A stretch of DNA of 64,000 nucleotides from Branchiostoma floridae (GCF_000003815.2 NC_049997.1:6163204-6227203), one strand, 5' to 3'; shown: positions 13,167 through 24,944, counted from the stretch's first letter. Numbers and translations are program-made. Notes: a model not told the origin generated them from the letters alone.

Positions 13167-13446
13167 TGCAGTTATTGCAGAAACCTCTTATCTTGATATA
13201 GGCTGATGAAACGCACACGAAGGCAAATACATTCTGCCAGCATTAAGCGTTGCATGCAATCAAAATATCGTTCTTGTGGTGTCATATTCTATTGTAGTTC
13301 TCATCAATACCGAGTGTGTACGGCGTACAAAGCATACTGATGGACGCTGACGAACTGCTTTTGCAATAAGGCTTGATTTGTCCGCTTTTATGAGACAATA
13401 TTCTCTGAACTTTCGCGAATGCCACCGACGTTATTGCATTCTAACT

Positions 13447-13566
13447 GATTGCTTTTTCTCTCTCTCTCTTTATGCACACAGGTCGCATGAGAAGGAATAG
13501 ACAGAGACGTCGATACTGAGATTACTACTACTACTCCCACAGCAACCAGTCAACCAGCCAACAAAC
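13447..13566 (+). promoter_or_regulatory. Splice acceptor and 5'UTR part of the LRR-Ig coding exon
   Basis: A pyrimidine tract (TTTTTCTCTCTCTCTCTTTA) followed by TGCACACAG ends at 13481, so the exon probably starts at 13482. This leaves 85 bp of 5'UTR before the ATG at 13567. A non-coding first exon and the promoter must therefore lie further upstream; neither was identified. Confidence 0.65.
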
Positions 13567-16074
13567 ATGGGAATCTGTAAGGTGATCCTGGTCTCCCTCT
13601 TGCTGCTTCACTTCGCCGTGTGGAATTTTGCCAACTCCAGTTGCCCCTCCCCCTGCACGTGCTCCACTATAAACGAGGTGGACTGCGGTAACAAGAACCT
13701 ACAGGAGATCCCCGAACCCCTCCCCACGGAAAGCGAGAGACTTTACCTCCAGAGGAACAAGCTAACGGAACTGGCGAACGACCAGTTCGTGACAGTCACT
13801 AGGTTAGAAGCGCTGGATCTTTCGTACAACGCCATCAGCGATATCAAACCTGGGGCTTTCAACGGGCTGACCAACCTCAAGTTTTTGCTGCTTCCTGGGA
13901 ACCAGCTGGACGCCGCTCCCAGGAAGGCACTGAAAGGGTTGAGCAACCTGCAGAGACTCTATCTCTATGACAACAAGATCCAGATGGTCCAGGACGCCAG
14001 TTTTAGGAACAACGACAAGCTCGAACAGCTCCTTCTATCGAACAATGAGATCGGTTACATCACTCCCGACGCTTTTGACGGGATGAACAGTTTGCAGATC
14101 TTGCATCTGTATTACAACAAGCTCGAAAATGTACCGTGGCAGTCGTTGCGTGGTTTAACCAGTCTGGTGGAATTGAATCTTCACAGCAACCTGATTCTGG
14201 CGGTACCTGCCAACAGTTTCTCGGATTTGCGTGAGCTGCAGAACCTGTACTTAAACAGCAATAAGATTGTGTACATCTCACCTTCGGCTTTCGCGGGGCT
14301 AGAGAATTTAAAGATTCTCGGTTTGGATTCTAACCAATTGGAGAGCGTGCCATGCCAGGCCATACAGAGGCTGCGTACTCTTCGTTCTTTGTACCTACAG
14401 ACCAATAAGATCACGGAGCTACCTGCGGAGTGTTTCGCGGAGTTGAACGACCTCCGCTGGTTGAGGTTGGACGGGAACCGGATTCACTACGCGGCCGAGA
14501 CCAGTCTGCGCGGACTGACCAGCTTGATGGAGTTACAGTTGCAGCAGAACAACCTCTCGGCCATCCAGGGGGTCGCCTTTACGTTCACGCCGAATCTCCA
14601 GATTCTCTACTTACAGGATAACCCCATACGGAATATCACCGTCAACCACTTCCGATCCCTGCCGCATCTGAGCGAGTTGTACATCGGGCCGGTCACCAAC
14701 ATCGCGCCGACCGCCTTCCTGACCTTCCGTAACCTCACCAAGCTCTGGGTGACCGAGAGTAACCTCCACGAGGTCCCCATCAAAGCTCTGATGCATCTGA
14801 CGAATCTAGAACAACTGGATCTCTCGCGTAACCCGATCCACGTGATCGAGACCAACACGTTCCTAAACCTGACCAAGCTGAAGCACCTGATTCTGAACCA
14901 CATGAAGCTTGAGACGGTCCAGGAAGGTGCTTTCAGCGGTTTAGGGCTGTTGGAGATACTAGAGATGCGGGATAACAGGTTACAAACGTTACCGGTGAAT
15001 CTGTTCTCTGCGCTAACCTCGCTACAGATAATAGAGCTATGGGAGAACCGGTGGAGGTGTGACTGTAACCTCCGCTGGCTGAAAGAGTGGTCAGAGTCGG
15101 AGTACCACTTCTTCTACAACAACATGGCTTTCCGGGTCAAGTGTAACACTCCTGATCACATGAGGGATAAGTATTTCGCGGAACTTGCTCCCGATGATTT
15201 TATGTGCGTAAAACCGTCGATGTATACGCTGAGCTTTAACATCACTGTGGACGAGTGGACAAACGCGGTGCTTCCGTGTAACGCAAGCGGATTCCCTCCG
15301 CCTACTGGTATGTGGATTACGTCCAACAACACGCGGTATAGACAAGACGTGGTTGGGCCTGGAGATCGCATCTTTGTCGGGAAAGACAACGTTTTGAATA
15401 TAACGGTCGCCAGAAGGTTTGATAGCGGTTCGTACACTTGTAACGCGTCCAACCCTGTGGGAAGCGTGAATGTGACGATTCATCTGAAGGTGAACGAGAA
15501 AGAACGAGAGGTGACGACGCCGCTGATCAGTACCACGGATACCACCACGCGGAGAGAGGAGACCACGACGGATTGTGACAGCACCACGCGCGGAAAACCT
15601 ATGCAACCTTCGGAGGAGCGCGTAAGGACTACCATTCCGGCTCCTCCTACCACTATGATCCGCCCGGATAGTCTGAAGGACCCTCACGAGGATCTAAAAA
15701 CAACGTTAGCACTCATAGGCAGCAACGTGGCGACCATGCTCGGCACTTTCATGATCTTTTGTTTGCTACTGCTCTGCATCAGGGGCTGGAAGAGGAGGAG
15801 AAAAATCCGCAAGCTGACCAAGGATTTAACCTACGAGAACGACCACGCGTACAACCTGGACAAGCTGATCCCCATGAACGATATCTGCACACAGACGAAT
15901 AAACTAAGCGTCATTATTCCTCCAGAGAGGGAGCTGGACCATATACCCAACCACATACCCAAGTGTGTCACGTTCGCGCCGCCCGACCACTGCAGAGAGG
16001 ACGGCGGCTGCACGATATCTAACCCGTCCACGGAGAATGGAGAGGGGGAGGGGGAGTCCAGTACGTGGCTCTGA
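13567..16074 (+). CDS. LRR-Ig single-pass cell-surface protein, 835 aa
   Basis: The product is a type I membrane protein. It has a signal peptide (about residues 1-24) and an LRRNT cysteine cap (C26-P-S-P-C30-T-C32, C40). About 18 leucine-rich repeats of roughly 24 residues follow (53-490), then an LRRCT cap with NRWRCDCNLRWL near 493-505. One Ig domain follows, with C571, W583 and the DSGSYTC motif ending at C625. A Thr/Pro-rich stalk, a transmembrane helix (about 712-737), a basic stop-transfer RGWKRRRK and a cytoplasmic tail of about 95 residues complete it. The whole coding region is in one exon. The tail ends S-T-W-L, which fits a class I PDZ ligand. By architecture it belongs with LRR-Ig adhesion or guidance receptors (LINGO/AMIGO/LRRC24-like); I cannot name a one-to-one vertebrate orthologue. 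Many N-x-S/T sites suggest heavy glycosylation. Long open frames on the other strand here are shadows. Confidence 0.95.
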   Translation: MGICKVILVSLLLLHFAVWNFANSSCPSPCTCSTINEVDCGNKNLQEIPEPLPTESERLYLQRNKLTELANDQFVTVTRLEALDLSYNAISDIKPGAFNGLTNLKFLLLPGNQLDAAPRKALKGLSNLQRLYLYDNKIQMVQDASFRNNDKLEQLLLSNNEIGYITPDAFDGMNSLQILHLYYNKLENVPWQSLRGLTSLVELNLHSNLILAVPANSFSDLRELQNLYLNSNKIVYISPSAFAGLENLKILGLDSNQLESVPCQAIQRLRTLRSLYLQTNKITELPAECFAELNDLRWLRLDGNRIHYAAETSLRGLTSLMELQLQQNNLSAIQGVAFTFTPNLQILYLQDNPIRNITVNHFRSLPHLSELYIGPVTNIAPTAFLTFRNLTKLWVTESNLHEVPIKALMHLTNLEQLDLSRNPIHVIETNTFLNLTKLKHLILNHMKLETVQEGAFSGLGLLEILEMRDNRLQTLPVNLFSALTSLQIIELWENRWRCDCNLRWLKEWSESEYHFFYNNMAFRVKCNTPDHMRDKYFAELAPDDFMCVKPSMYTLSFNITVDEWTNAVLPCNASGFPPPTGMWITSNNTRYRQDVVGPGDRIFVGKDNVLNITVARRFDSGSYTCNASNPVGSVNVTIHLKVNEKEREVTTPLISTTDTTTRREETTTDCDSTTRGKPMQPSEERVRTTIPAPPTTMIRPDSLKDPHEDLKTTLALIGSNVATMLGTFMIFCLLLLCIRGWKRRRKIRKLTKDLTYENDHAYNLDKLIPMNDICTQTNKLSVIIPPERELDHIPNHIPKCVTFAPPDHCREDGGCTISNPSTENGEGEGESSTWL

Positions 16075-17400
16075 TGGGAAGGGGGTGGGGGGCTTTGCAA
16101 GGGGTTGGGACCGCATGGGTGGGGAATTGAGGAAAAGAGGGAGAGTCTTGACGGGTGCTCTTCATGGAGTATCCACTTGTTGCAAACACCTCTTTGTATC
16201 AAAGACTGTACCACTGTCGGCGTGTTACTCTAATCCCGAACTGTACTTCGACTTTGTGCTACAAATACGAACGATTTTGTCACAGAATCATTGAAATTGA
16301 AAAAAAAAAAACGTAAATCTGAAATTCACAGATTTTTGTATTTTTGACCTCGTACTTCGTAGAATGAACAGATTGTACTGAAACTCTCAATCAAAAGGAG
16401 CGCTTTTGAGTTGTACAAAGACAAAGTACAGTTTGGTTCTTGCAAGAGAATTTTGTACAAATCAGGGTATAAAGTATTAGAATTCGAAAAAAAATGTACA
16501 GTACTTAAACAAAGATAAATATTTCCGACAATGTTTTCTATCTCAGTCTCGTTTTTATTTCCACGCTGCATGTGTGATAGCGAATGGAACATCTCGTCAT
16601 TATAAACCCATTTGTAGGATAAAGAAAAAAAGGGAAGATAATGTGGAACATTGGTAACATTTACACGTTTGTCCCTATTCTCAACGGCACAGTTTATACA
16701 CGAGTCATACATACAGTAAGGTCTACAAACTCGGCTACGTCATCGATGACGTCATACCCACGTGACTGACGTCTCTTTACACTCAACTTTTTGTCATCTT
16801 TTTTTTAATGAAGTGAGAACGGTTTAATTATTATGCAAACACGATGTTATCACCATATTCGATGATATAGGTTTTAGACATTTCTGGTTTCGGCGGTATC
16901 GGTTTTCATTACAGATAATTATCATGTTACGTGATCATAAAAGAGATAACAAGTTTAATACTAACGCCTCATACATCCGTGTTTTTATGTAAACAACGAT
17001 GGGAGAATGAAACGGATCTTGATTGTGTGTAAAACATTTACATCCAGCATGGCAATTTTACCATTGCTCCGATGATTTTCTTTAATTGTAACTGTTCTTT
17101 TTCATTATAAGGCCCAGATTTTGGCGATTAACTCACAACCTTTCAAACGAAATCAAACAGAACTTAACGGATAGATTCGCTGTTTCCAGGGACACACATT
17201 TATTGAAAACAGTGAAAGCACAAGACCGCCATTTTATGTCCCGTTCCACAATGTACTGTTACGACCGGTTCTCACCACGTATCTTGTTATCACCGAGTGA
17301 AACTCCATTCTCATGTTGTAATGTCCCTTTTCTCCATTACGCATTGATTTTACCAACATTGTATGATGGAATTGTAATAAAATCTTTATAACCAAGCGAT
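16075..17400 (+). other. 3'UTR of the LRR-Ig gene
   Basis: Non-coding AU-rich DNA follows the stop codon. The first canonical AATAAA lies at 17376-17381, giving a 3'UTR of about 1.3 kb. A perfect CRE-type TGACGTCA sits inside a short palindromic stretch at 16735-16775. The transcript end is inferred, not seen. Confidence 0.5.
17376..17381 (+). terminator. Polyadenylation signal AATAAA
   Basis: This is the first canonical AATAAA downstream of the LRR-Ig stop codon, in the context ATTGTAATAAAATC. It is likely the cleavage signal of that gene. Confidence 0.5.
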
Positions 17401-17760
17401 GAATGCGTGTATACTTTGTCTCTGTATATGAATATTTATGTCATATAAACCTACGTATTGATACCAGTGTAGTCTATTACGGCGAAGGTTTGATTTGAAA
17501 GCTATAAAAAGCAACATAGAACATCGCAACAGCACCTTTTTCAGATAGAGCCAATAATTCCCGACCAACGGACATTGTAAAAAGACACTGTAGAAACATT
17601 AACACCGTAAGTCTCATGCGTAAAATATGAGGCTTTTGTGCTCCCGTACTGATAGCGTTGGATTTGAAATCTACAATTTTACTGGAAAAAGTCGAGATTC
17701 GTTGTCTACTGTTTTTTAAGGGGCTTTTTTTGCTTCAAAGTATTGTACTCAGGTGAAAAT

Positions 17761-18065
17761 TAGTGCCGTCTCTCGGATAGGACGTTAAATGGAGGTCTCG
17801 TGTCTAGGGAGAGCCATACCCCGGGCACGTAGAAGAACCTGCCACATGTGCGATGTGGCGGATCAACCCATTCCGGCAAAAATGGGGTAGGGAATCTCCC
17901 GAGCAGCCTCGTAACCCCTGCCTCGCCTATTGAGTCAGTGAAGACCAGCTTGCCTAAGCTTGATGTTTCTGACTTAGGGAGAAGAGATGCTGCTACAGTT
18001 ATCGCTATGGGCCGCTCTTCATCTTCATGATGGTAACATCAGGCCCTACGAACCTGATTTTTAAA
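17761..18065 (+). mobile_element. Decayed SINE or LINE tail
   Basis: The phrase CTCTCGGATAGGACGTTAAA, followed by GGAGGTCTCGTGTCTAGGGA, resembles a tail common to many marine-invertebrate SINEs. The stretch ends near ATCTTCATGATGGT. No RNA polymerase III boxes were identified, so the call rests on this resemblance alone. Confidence 0.4.
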
Positions 18066-18331
18066 AAAAATTGAATTACCGCCTGCACCGCAGCAGGATC
18101 GGTCTACGAATTCTTCCAGCTTTAAATTGCATTTTTGTCATTACTACTCCCGCTATTCTCTAGATCATGGCACGATTTGTATGGATCGGGCGACATTCGA
18201 AGGTCCTCGTCGACACGTCAAATGTTACGGGATAGATTTTCGGATGAAAAATACAATCAAGTCGTCTTGGCCCATTTGACCAATTGCTGACGTCACGTAT
18301 CCGTAAGATCACGTGTTAGTAAGATCATGTT

Positions 18332-18604
18332 TCTAAGTATAAGCACGTCACCGGAACGTACTGCGCTTGCGCGAAAAGTATAGACATGCTAAACCTTGCT
18401 AAACCCCCGGTTTACTAAAGGGCCGCATTTAAGAAAGTACGTGCGTATATAAGGGTAAAATCCCGTGTACGTTTTGCATGAAACCATGTCTCTAACATAT
18501 ACTGTGCAACAAGCGGGATTTCAATGCAACGTTGACCAAACCAAGCCCCAAAACACCAGGGTTCGCGCAGGCGCAGTACGTTCCGGTGACGTACTCTAAG
18601 TATA
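18332..18604. mobile_element. MITE with 31-bp inverted ends and 10-bp direct repeats
   Basis: The arm at 18345-18375 (ACGTCACCGGAACGTACTGC then GCTTGCGCGAA) is the reverse complement of 18562-18592 with one mismatch. TCTAAGTATA lies outside both arms (18332-18341 and 18595-18604), which looks like an intact target-site duplication. A TATATAAGGG box-like motif lies inside at about 18446. A duplication of 8-10 bp fits hAT or Mutator-like transposition; no transposase is encoded. Confidence 0.8.
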
Positions 18605-19189
18605 CAATTTTGTATACCACTGCTTTACTCTGTTTGCAATTAGCCTTCGGATATGAACTTGTAATTAAGGTATTCCGATATTGTCACTTTTGGCAATGTT
18701 CATCCACGTTTTTCCTCTGGCATCTCAAGGTCACGTTCGACTCCCCTGGGCTGGAAAACTTGATTAGGCTCAAAATTGACGCAGTATCTATTATTGAAAT
18801 GTGAAACCGTCCCGTTTTGCAGAGTCAGTTCGATGACACCGGCATGATGTGGCCCTTAACTTTGCCATGAGAGATTTTCATAAGTGCTTGCTTTGCTGAT
18901 GCAAGACCTGTTACTGGTCATTACTGGTCCTTAAATGTTTAAACAGCCGCTAGAAATGATGCGTCTTACGATAAGGTCATAATAACGGCATCAGGACAAC
19001 TCGGCCCATTGCAAATATGGTCAACTCGGCCCAACGCCCTGGTCAACTCGGTCCAATGCCCTTTGCTTGATAACATTAATATTTCGACAAACAAGGATAT
19101 AAAAAGGAGTGACATACATGAAAAGAGCATTAGGGAAGGTCTTTACCTTATAACACACAGTTCCGACAGTCAATGGTAAGATTCTGTTT
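18605..19189. other. Intergenic DNA, little structure
   Basis: The only pattern is a short repeat of GGTCAACTCGG-CCAA at 19000-19060. No gene is seen. Confidence 0.4.
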
Positions 19190-19640
19190 ATAGATGAAGG
19201 TTAAACATACAGGAAATAAGATACGCCAAATAGCAGTTGATTGCGTTGTGTGTGGCCCAGAGCTAATGAAACAAAGATGGGCACCGCCCTATGCGCCATC
19301 TTGGCGCGGGAAGGGTTTAATTTTAACTAACTTAAATAGCAGTTACTATAGCAAATTGATATGCTTTTGGAAACGGTCAGACGTTTGAGGTAGAATCCAC
19401 TGCTTTTCACTGACGAACGGTAGTGAATTCTGCCTGATACTTGGCGTATACGATTCAGTTTATCTTTTTTCATCTTTTATTTATTTATTCATCTCAAGAC
19501 ATGTGGGTAGTCCCTTCAACTTATTTGAAGTTGATTTCCAAGGGGGCCCACTACATAAATAACAAAAACGAAACGTGTTACATTCAGTAAGACAACCAGA
19601 GGACAACAAACTATATATACAAATAAACCGAAACGTCTTT
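19190..19640. repeat. Dispersed repeat, relatives at 49.1 kb and 44.9 kb
   Basis: The segment 19193-19420 (GATGAAGGTTAAACATACAG, GAAACGGTCAGACGTTT) resembles 49082-49215. The segment 19500-19600 (AGTTGATTTCCAAGGGGGCC, GTGTTACATTCAGT) resembles 44885-44985. These are probably pieces of one dispersed element of unknown class. Confidence 0.55.
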
Positions 19641-20738
19641 ACCAAGCATCTTTAACTGTTGTGTATCATGTTAGAAGGTCCAATATCCAAGGCAGTGAAT
19701 TGAGGTGGCCTAAGTGCACCGTTAATGTGCTGAGGAATCGCATCTGGAGTACCGGACTAAGAACCCCCACTAGTGAAATCCGGTTGCCGGCTAGGGAAGA
19801 CATAACGCTCGCACACCAGATGGTGCTCTCTTGGCAACAAAAGATGCTGCTCTTATGAGGACAGAAATGGGCGCCCCGGGACGGTGATGCTTTGGCGGGG
19901 AGATGATATGAGTTCTGCTGCCTTGTGGTGGAAATGTAGCTAACGGGAGATGTTGGAAAACCACCAGGTTTGAAAGAATATATCACGTGTAGTAGAAGAG
20001 CTGTGCCCACAGCATCAACATATTAGAAGAAGAAGTGAACGTTGCTTAATATGTGCAATAAGTTGTGGGAAATGCCTTCGCATCGGCACACGCAGCTACA
20101 ACAGAGTACTTGAGTACTCGAAATTCGGTTTTCACAGACTTCGATGAGCCGTACTTCGCGGAATGTTCACCATGTTAACAGCAAGAACGCGTAAACCGGC
20201 AACTATATTTGAAATGTTGAGTGTACTCCACATCGACTGCGAAAAACCCAGCCTCTGTCTCTGGTGAACGTTTGATATTGTATCTCATAGCCATCGCTCC
20301 AAGCTATCCCGAGCGGCCCGTGAACCAGAAGGCGGGAAGCCCGGGGATTCTTTTCTAATCTTCTTTGAGGAAGCCGCGGTTTTATCTTCTTACAACCGAA
20401 CCTCCCTGGGGCTTTTCCTACTGCAATAAACTCTTCTCGCTACATGTTAGCGCTGAAGGTTATACGCGTAATACATCTTAAGATGGGTTCAGGGCTGAAA
20501 ACACAGTTGGACCTCTCCATAGAAAAGCATGTTGAAATACACTGAAACAAGGCTTCAGAAAAGTACTAACCCCAGTTTTAATCTTATTTTTTTCCCCACC
20601 AGACAGTAACAAGGGTCATCTATATAGTTATGATATATCTATTGCAAATTCATGTTCTCATTCCTTCTGCAATAAACTCTCGTCGCTACCCGTTAGCCCT
20701 GAAGGAATATACTCGTGTTACTACGCACTATATATTCT
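19641..20738. other. Intergenic DNA, nothing recognised
   Basis: No convincing coding or RNA gene. GCAATAAACTC-TC-CGCTAC followed by a TTAGC-CTGAAGG motif is repeated at 20424 and 20670, a small local duplication. A run of 15 G lies just beyond, at 20739-20753. Confidence 0.4.
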
Positions 20739-20958
20739 GGGGGGGGGGGGGGGCTTCATGCACTCATGCGTTTATATTCAAGTCCGTTTGAGATCCGTGT
20801 GGAGTGGAAGTTTTATCCTCTACCAGGCTCCATAGGTCGCTGGAGAAATAGTAGAAATTGGACAAATACAGCCAGATGACATGCCAGCAGAATGAGCTAG
20901 TTGCAAACCATACCCTTGGGACAGCTGACTCTTTTGGCACGTTATGCATGCCTGCAAA

Positions 20959-22005
20959 GTTGGTGTGTCACGCCGAAGGGCGGTTATACCGACTATATAG
21001 GCACAGATACAGAAGCTGGTGTGTTACGCCGAAGGGCGGTTATACCGGCTATATACATACAGATACAGAAGCTGGTGTGTTACGCCGAAGGGCGGTTATA
21101 CCGGCTATATACATACAGATACAGAAGCTGGTGTGTTACGCCTAAGGGCGGTTATACCGGCTATATAGGTACAGATACAGAAGCTGCTGTGTTACGCCGA
21201 AGGGCGGTTATACCGGCTATATAGGTACAGATACAGAAGCTGGTGTGTTACGCCGAAGGGTGGTTATACCGGCTATATAGATACAGATACAGAAGCTGGT
21301 GTGTTACGCCGAAGGGCGGTTATACTGGCCATATAGATACAGATACAGAAGCTGGTGTGTTACGCCGAAGGGTGGTTATACCGGCTATATAGATACAGAT
21401 ACAGAAGCTGGTGTGTTACGCCGAAGGGCGGTTATACTGGCCATATAGATACAGATACAGAAGCTGATGTGTTACACCGAAGGCTGGTTATACCGTCTAT
21501 ATGGTCCTATATAGATACAGATACAGAAGCTGGTGTGTTACGCCGAAGGGCGGTTATACCGGCTATATAGGTACAGATACATAAGCTGGTGTGTTACGCC
21601 GAAGGGTGGTTATACTGGCCATATAGATACAGATACACAAGCTGGTGTGTTACGCAGAAGGGTGGTTATACCTGCTATATAGATACAGATACAGAGGCTG
21701 GTGTGTTACGCCTAAGGGCGGTTATACCGGCTATATAGATACAGATACAGAAGCTGGTGTGTTACACCGAAGGGCGGTTATACCGGCTATATGGATACAG
21801 ATACAGAACTTCGTCAGAAGCTGGTGTGTTACGCCGAAGGGTGGTTATACCGTCTATATGGTCCTATATAGATACAGATACAGAAGCTGGTGTGTTACGC
21901 CGAAGGGCGGTTATACCGGCTATATGGATACAGATAAAGAAGTTGGTGTGTTACGCCGAAGGGCGGTTATACCGGCTATATAGGTACAGATGCAGATACT
22001 CGCAC
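20959..22005 (+). repeat. 56-bp minisatellite array, forward, about 18 copies
   Basis: Units start GCTGGTGTGTTACGCCGAAG and continue GGCGGTTATACCGGCTATAT, then AGATACAGATACAGAA; starts at 21015 and 21071 give a 56-bp period. Variants include an inserted GTCCTATATAGA and copies with extra GATACA hexamers. Because 56 is not a multiple of three, the open frames seen across it cycle through all frames and are not genes. Confidence 0.95.
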
Positions 22006-22319
22006 ACGTAATCTAGTACACACTCCACGCTATACATACAATATTGAAAGGAGGCACAGTGAAAGGCCGTTAAGTGATGGATGTTTGACGTGCTAATGAA
22101 ATGATCGCGGTGTCGCCACAACGTGATGTCTGTAAACGAGTTCCTTCCGTGCTTAAGTCTAACGGCGATTCATCAGAACTGTTCTTACTTCGTGACATAT
22201 TGATTGATCGACGTATCGAACTGGAACATGATTGGTTGATTGGCTAATTGGAGAAGACGTTTGCTGGTTTCTTTTAAAACCCTTGTCTTGCTTAGTCCGT
22301 ATATATATATGGGATGCAC

Positions 22320-22865
22320 ATAGAAGAAGTTTATTGCGCAACAATCGTACACAGTACAATGTATGGCAAAAAAAGAAGAAACAAACTTATCATCCTAATT
22401 ACTAAAACAAGTCTCAAACTTAGTACATATGCAGTTTATGAATATAGAATGAAATTGGCATCCTAATTTCTAGAACAATAAGAGCTAGCCTAAATCATTG
22501 ATATTGTATTACAATTGAGTTGGTCTAATTATGAGTTTCGGCATTTTTTCTTATGACAAAGCAGTCTTTTATATATTTACCTATTTTAGCATTGTGGGAG
22601 TTGTTACATCTGAATATATAATCAAATCTGTCTGTATCGTTGAGTCTCTTAAATTTTTTTTGATTCGAGGAATGTGAATAACTCATTACGTGAAACATTG
22701 TACCTACTGCACATCATGACAAAGTGAAATTCATCTTCAATTTGCTTTGGACAAAATGGGCAACCTATATATATGATGCGTTTTCTTCTTGAACAACCCG
22801 TGACGTCACGTTATGCAGATAGAACAGTAGAGCTTTACAACCACGTCTACCAGCACAGATGAACT
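22320..22865 (-). mobile_element. 3' end of a non-LTR retrotransposon, broken
   Basis: Reading the minus strand, about 22760 to 22525 encodes the C-terminal tail of a reverse-transcriptase polyprotein. A Cys-rich start (GCPFCPKQIEDEFHFVMMCS) is followed by a frame break in an A-rich run, then KIGKYIKDCFVIR and a stop near 22525. The 3' UTR ends with GCAATAAACTTCTTC at about 22335. Related tails lie at 38.9 kb (+) and 39.6 kb (-). The copy is 5'-truncated and cannot be functional. Confidence 0.7.
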
Positions 22866-22869
22866 TTCA

Positions 22870-23170
22870 AGTTAAAATGACTTCTTGTCTCATGTTCATC
22901 AATACTATAATACAATAAATGAGCTACTCCTTCCGCTTTTGAGCATAATTCAGACCCACAGAAGCGCCAACATCCGGGGAAACCTCGGCACCTATTACTT
23001 TAGCTCGTCTCCACTGAGTTGCTCCGAGCCCGCAGCGGGATTAGACTGGCAGAACCAGAACACGGGGATGTCATGTTACAACATGGTGATATATATGAAC
23101 GTGTCATGGTGTAATCTGCCGCTGATACTAGCAAAGGATATTGAGTTACATGGGATCTTACACGACACAT
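22870..23170. other. Spacer between LINE tail and inverted array
   Basis: About 300 bp with no recognisable gene or repeat. Confidence 0.4.
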
Positions 23171-23175
23171 TATAG

Positions 23176-23600
23176 ATGTATCTGTATCTATGTAGCTGGT
23201 ATAAGCGCTCTTCGGTGCAACACATGAGCTTCTGTATCTGTGTCCGTGTAGCCGGTATAACGGCTCTTCGGTATAACACACCAACTTCGATATTTTTCTT
23301 TATCTGTATCTGTATAGCCGGTATAACCGCCCTTTGGAGTAATACACCAGCTTCTGTATCTGTATCTGTATAGCCGGTATAACCGCCCTTTGGAGTAACA
23401 CACCAGCTTCTGTATCTGTATCTGTATAGCCGGTATAACTTCCCTTTGGAGTAACACACCAGCTTCTGTATCTGTATCTGTATTTGTATAGCCGGTATAA
23501 CCGCCCTTTGGAGTAACACACCAGCTTCTGTATCTGTATCTGTATAGCCGGTATAACCGCCCTTTGGAGTAACACACCAGCTTTTGTACCTGCTTGTATA
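23176..23600 (-). repeat. 56-bp minisatellite array, reverse orientation, about 7 copies
   Basis: The same unit as the 20.96-22.0 kb array appears here as its reverse complement (TATAGCCGGTATAACCGCCC, then ACACACCAGCTTC), again with a 56-bp period (for example 23345 to 23401). The two arrays face each other across about 1.17 kb containing a LINE tail. Confidence 0.92.
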
Positions 23601-24940
23601 TCTAGTATAACCTATTGCGCTACAAATAAAAGAACACTTGTGATTTTCAGAGCTTACTAATGTAATTCCGGTGCGGAAGTCCCGGAAGCATCTCTCATAA
23701 AAACACTCGGCAAGCTCCCACCAGACGTATATAACATCAGCTTACAACCAAAGCGTCCCGCCGGCAGTTGTCGAGCGACACGGATATAATAACATCTGCC
23801 GACGCCTCCGCCGGAGTTACAGGGAACCAAATTGCTTTTTGGTGACCCGAAGGATCGACTGTAACCGGTTTTTCTCCCGTCTTGGATCAGACTTTTGTCT
23901 CCGTGTAAGCCCGAGTAAGTCTACACCAACCAAATTACTGTCGGCAAGGGTATCGTTACGGTTATGGTTATATTGTGTTGACATTTTTATATTCTGGTAA
24001 CGTAGACAGCTACTAAAAGTATGCTGTTATCTGGAAATGCTTCTAAAATTCCTACGACGCCAACGGCGTTATGATATAAGCTAGGTACCATCTAAAACGT
24101 ATGATCTTATAATGGTTATGGTTATATCATACTGCGTTTGTGTTTGGTACTCCAGTAGCGTAGTCAGCTACATATACTAAATTCAGAAGATCTGCTGTCG
24201 TCTGAGGCTATATAGTGCTATATCTACGACGAAATAGGTGCCAAGTCTTTAGTACGCCATATAAAATCTAATGATTATATCGTGTTAGTACGTTAAGCAT
24301 TAAAGCTGTAAAACTTGATTCGTACACAGCTACGGCCCTGGTAGGCTTAACTTATGATGCGATGGTCCTAGCAACATCATTTAGACTCATGGTCATGAAA
24401 TGGTTATATTTTGATATTCTATATGCTATAACGTATGTATACGTAGTCAGCAACCTGTAGCTCTCTGTAAGCTTCTTGAAAATATTGTCCATGTTTGATT
24501 GAGCTATCATACTTTGCTTCATGTATACGTTCAATTCACATCTTAACGACTTTATACGTCCTCCGACGTTCTGTAGAAATACCTAAAGAAAACTGATACC
24601 AAATAGCGACTTCTTGCAGAAATGAGCAGAACTGCAACTTTGTGATTATGGTACTTTGTTGAATTAATTTTTAAGCTCTGCTGTCTGTTATGAACACCCA
24701 AATTGCATAACATACATCGCAAAACTTCTAAATACCACTTTTTTGGGAATTTTGATCATTTCACTCCCTCAACACACAAACAGTGTAGGAACTAACGTAC
24801 ACACAAAAATAACAACATTGAAAACATCAAACGTAAGCATATTCATTTTTTACACACAGCACAACATTATCAAATCAAGGTATCTCTTTCATGGCATGAA
24901 TTCGGATAAATATCTCCAAGGTCAGACCACTTGCACACCG
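23601..24940. other. Intergenic DNA with three diverged repeats
   Basis: TGGTTATATT-TG followed within 60 bp by a GTAG-CAGC motif occurs near 23960, 24112 and 24395, suggesting old duplications. The GC-rich stretch 23740-23830 has no open frame of note. No gene is seen. Confidence 0.4.
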
Positions 24941-24944
24941 ACGA

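Noticed and set aside
14060-16294. Open frames antisense to or overlapping the LRR-Ig gene
   Set aside because: Shadows of a strongly coding GC-rich exon; none has its own domain.
20959-22005. CRISPR-like array
   Set aside because: Units are contiguous with no unique spacers and the genome is eukaryotic.
20858-23577. Overlapping open frames with repeated VLRRRAVIPAI-type or CYAEGRLYRLY-type peptides
   Set aside because: Products of the 56-bp minisatellite. The frame shifts every unit and all three frames look alike.
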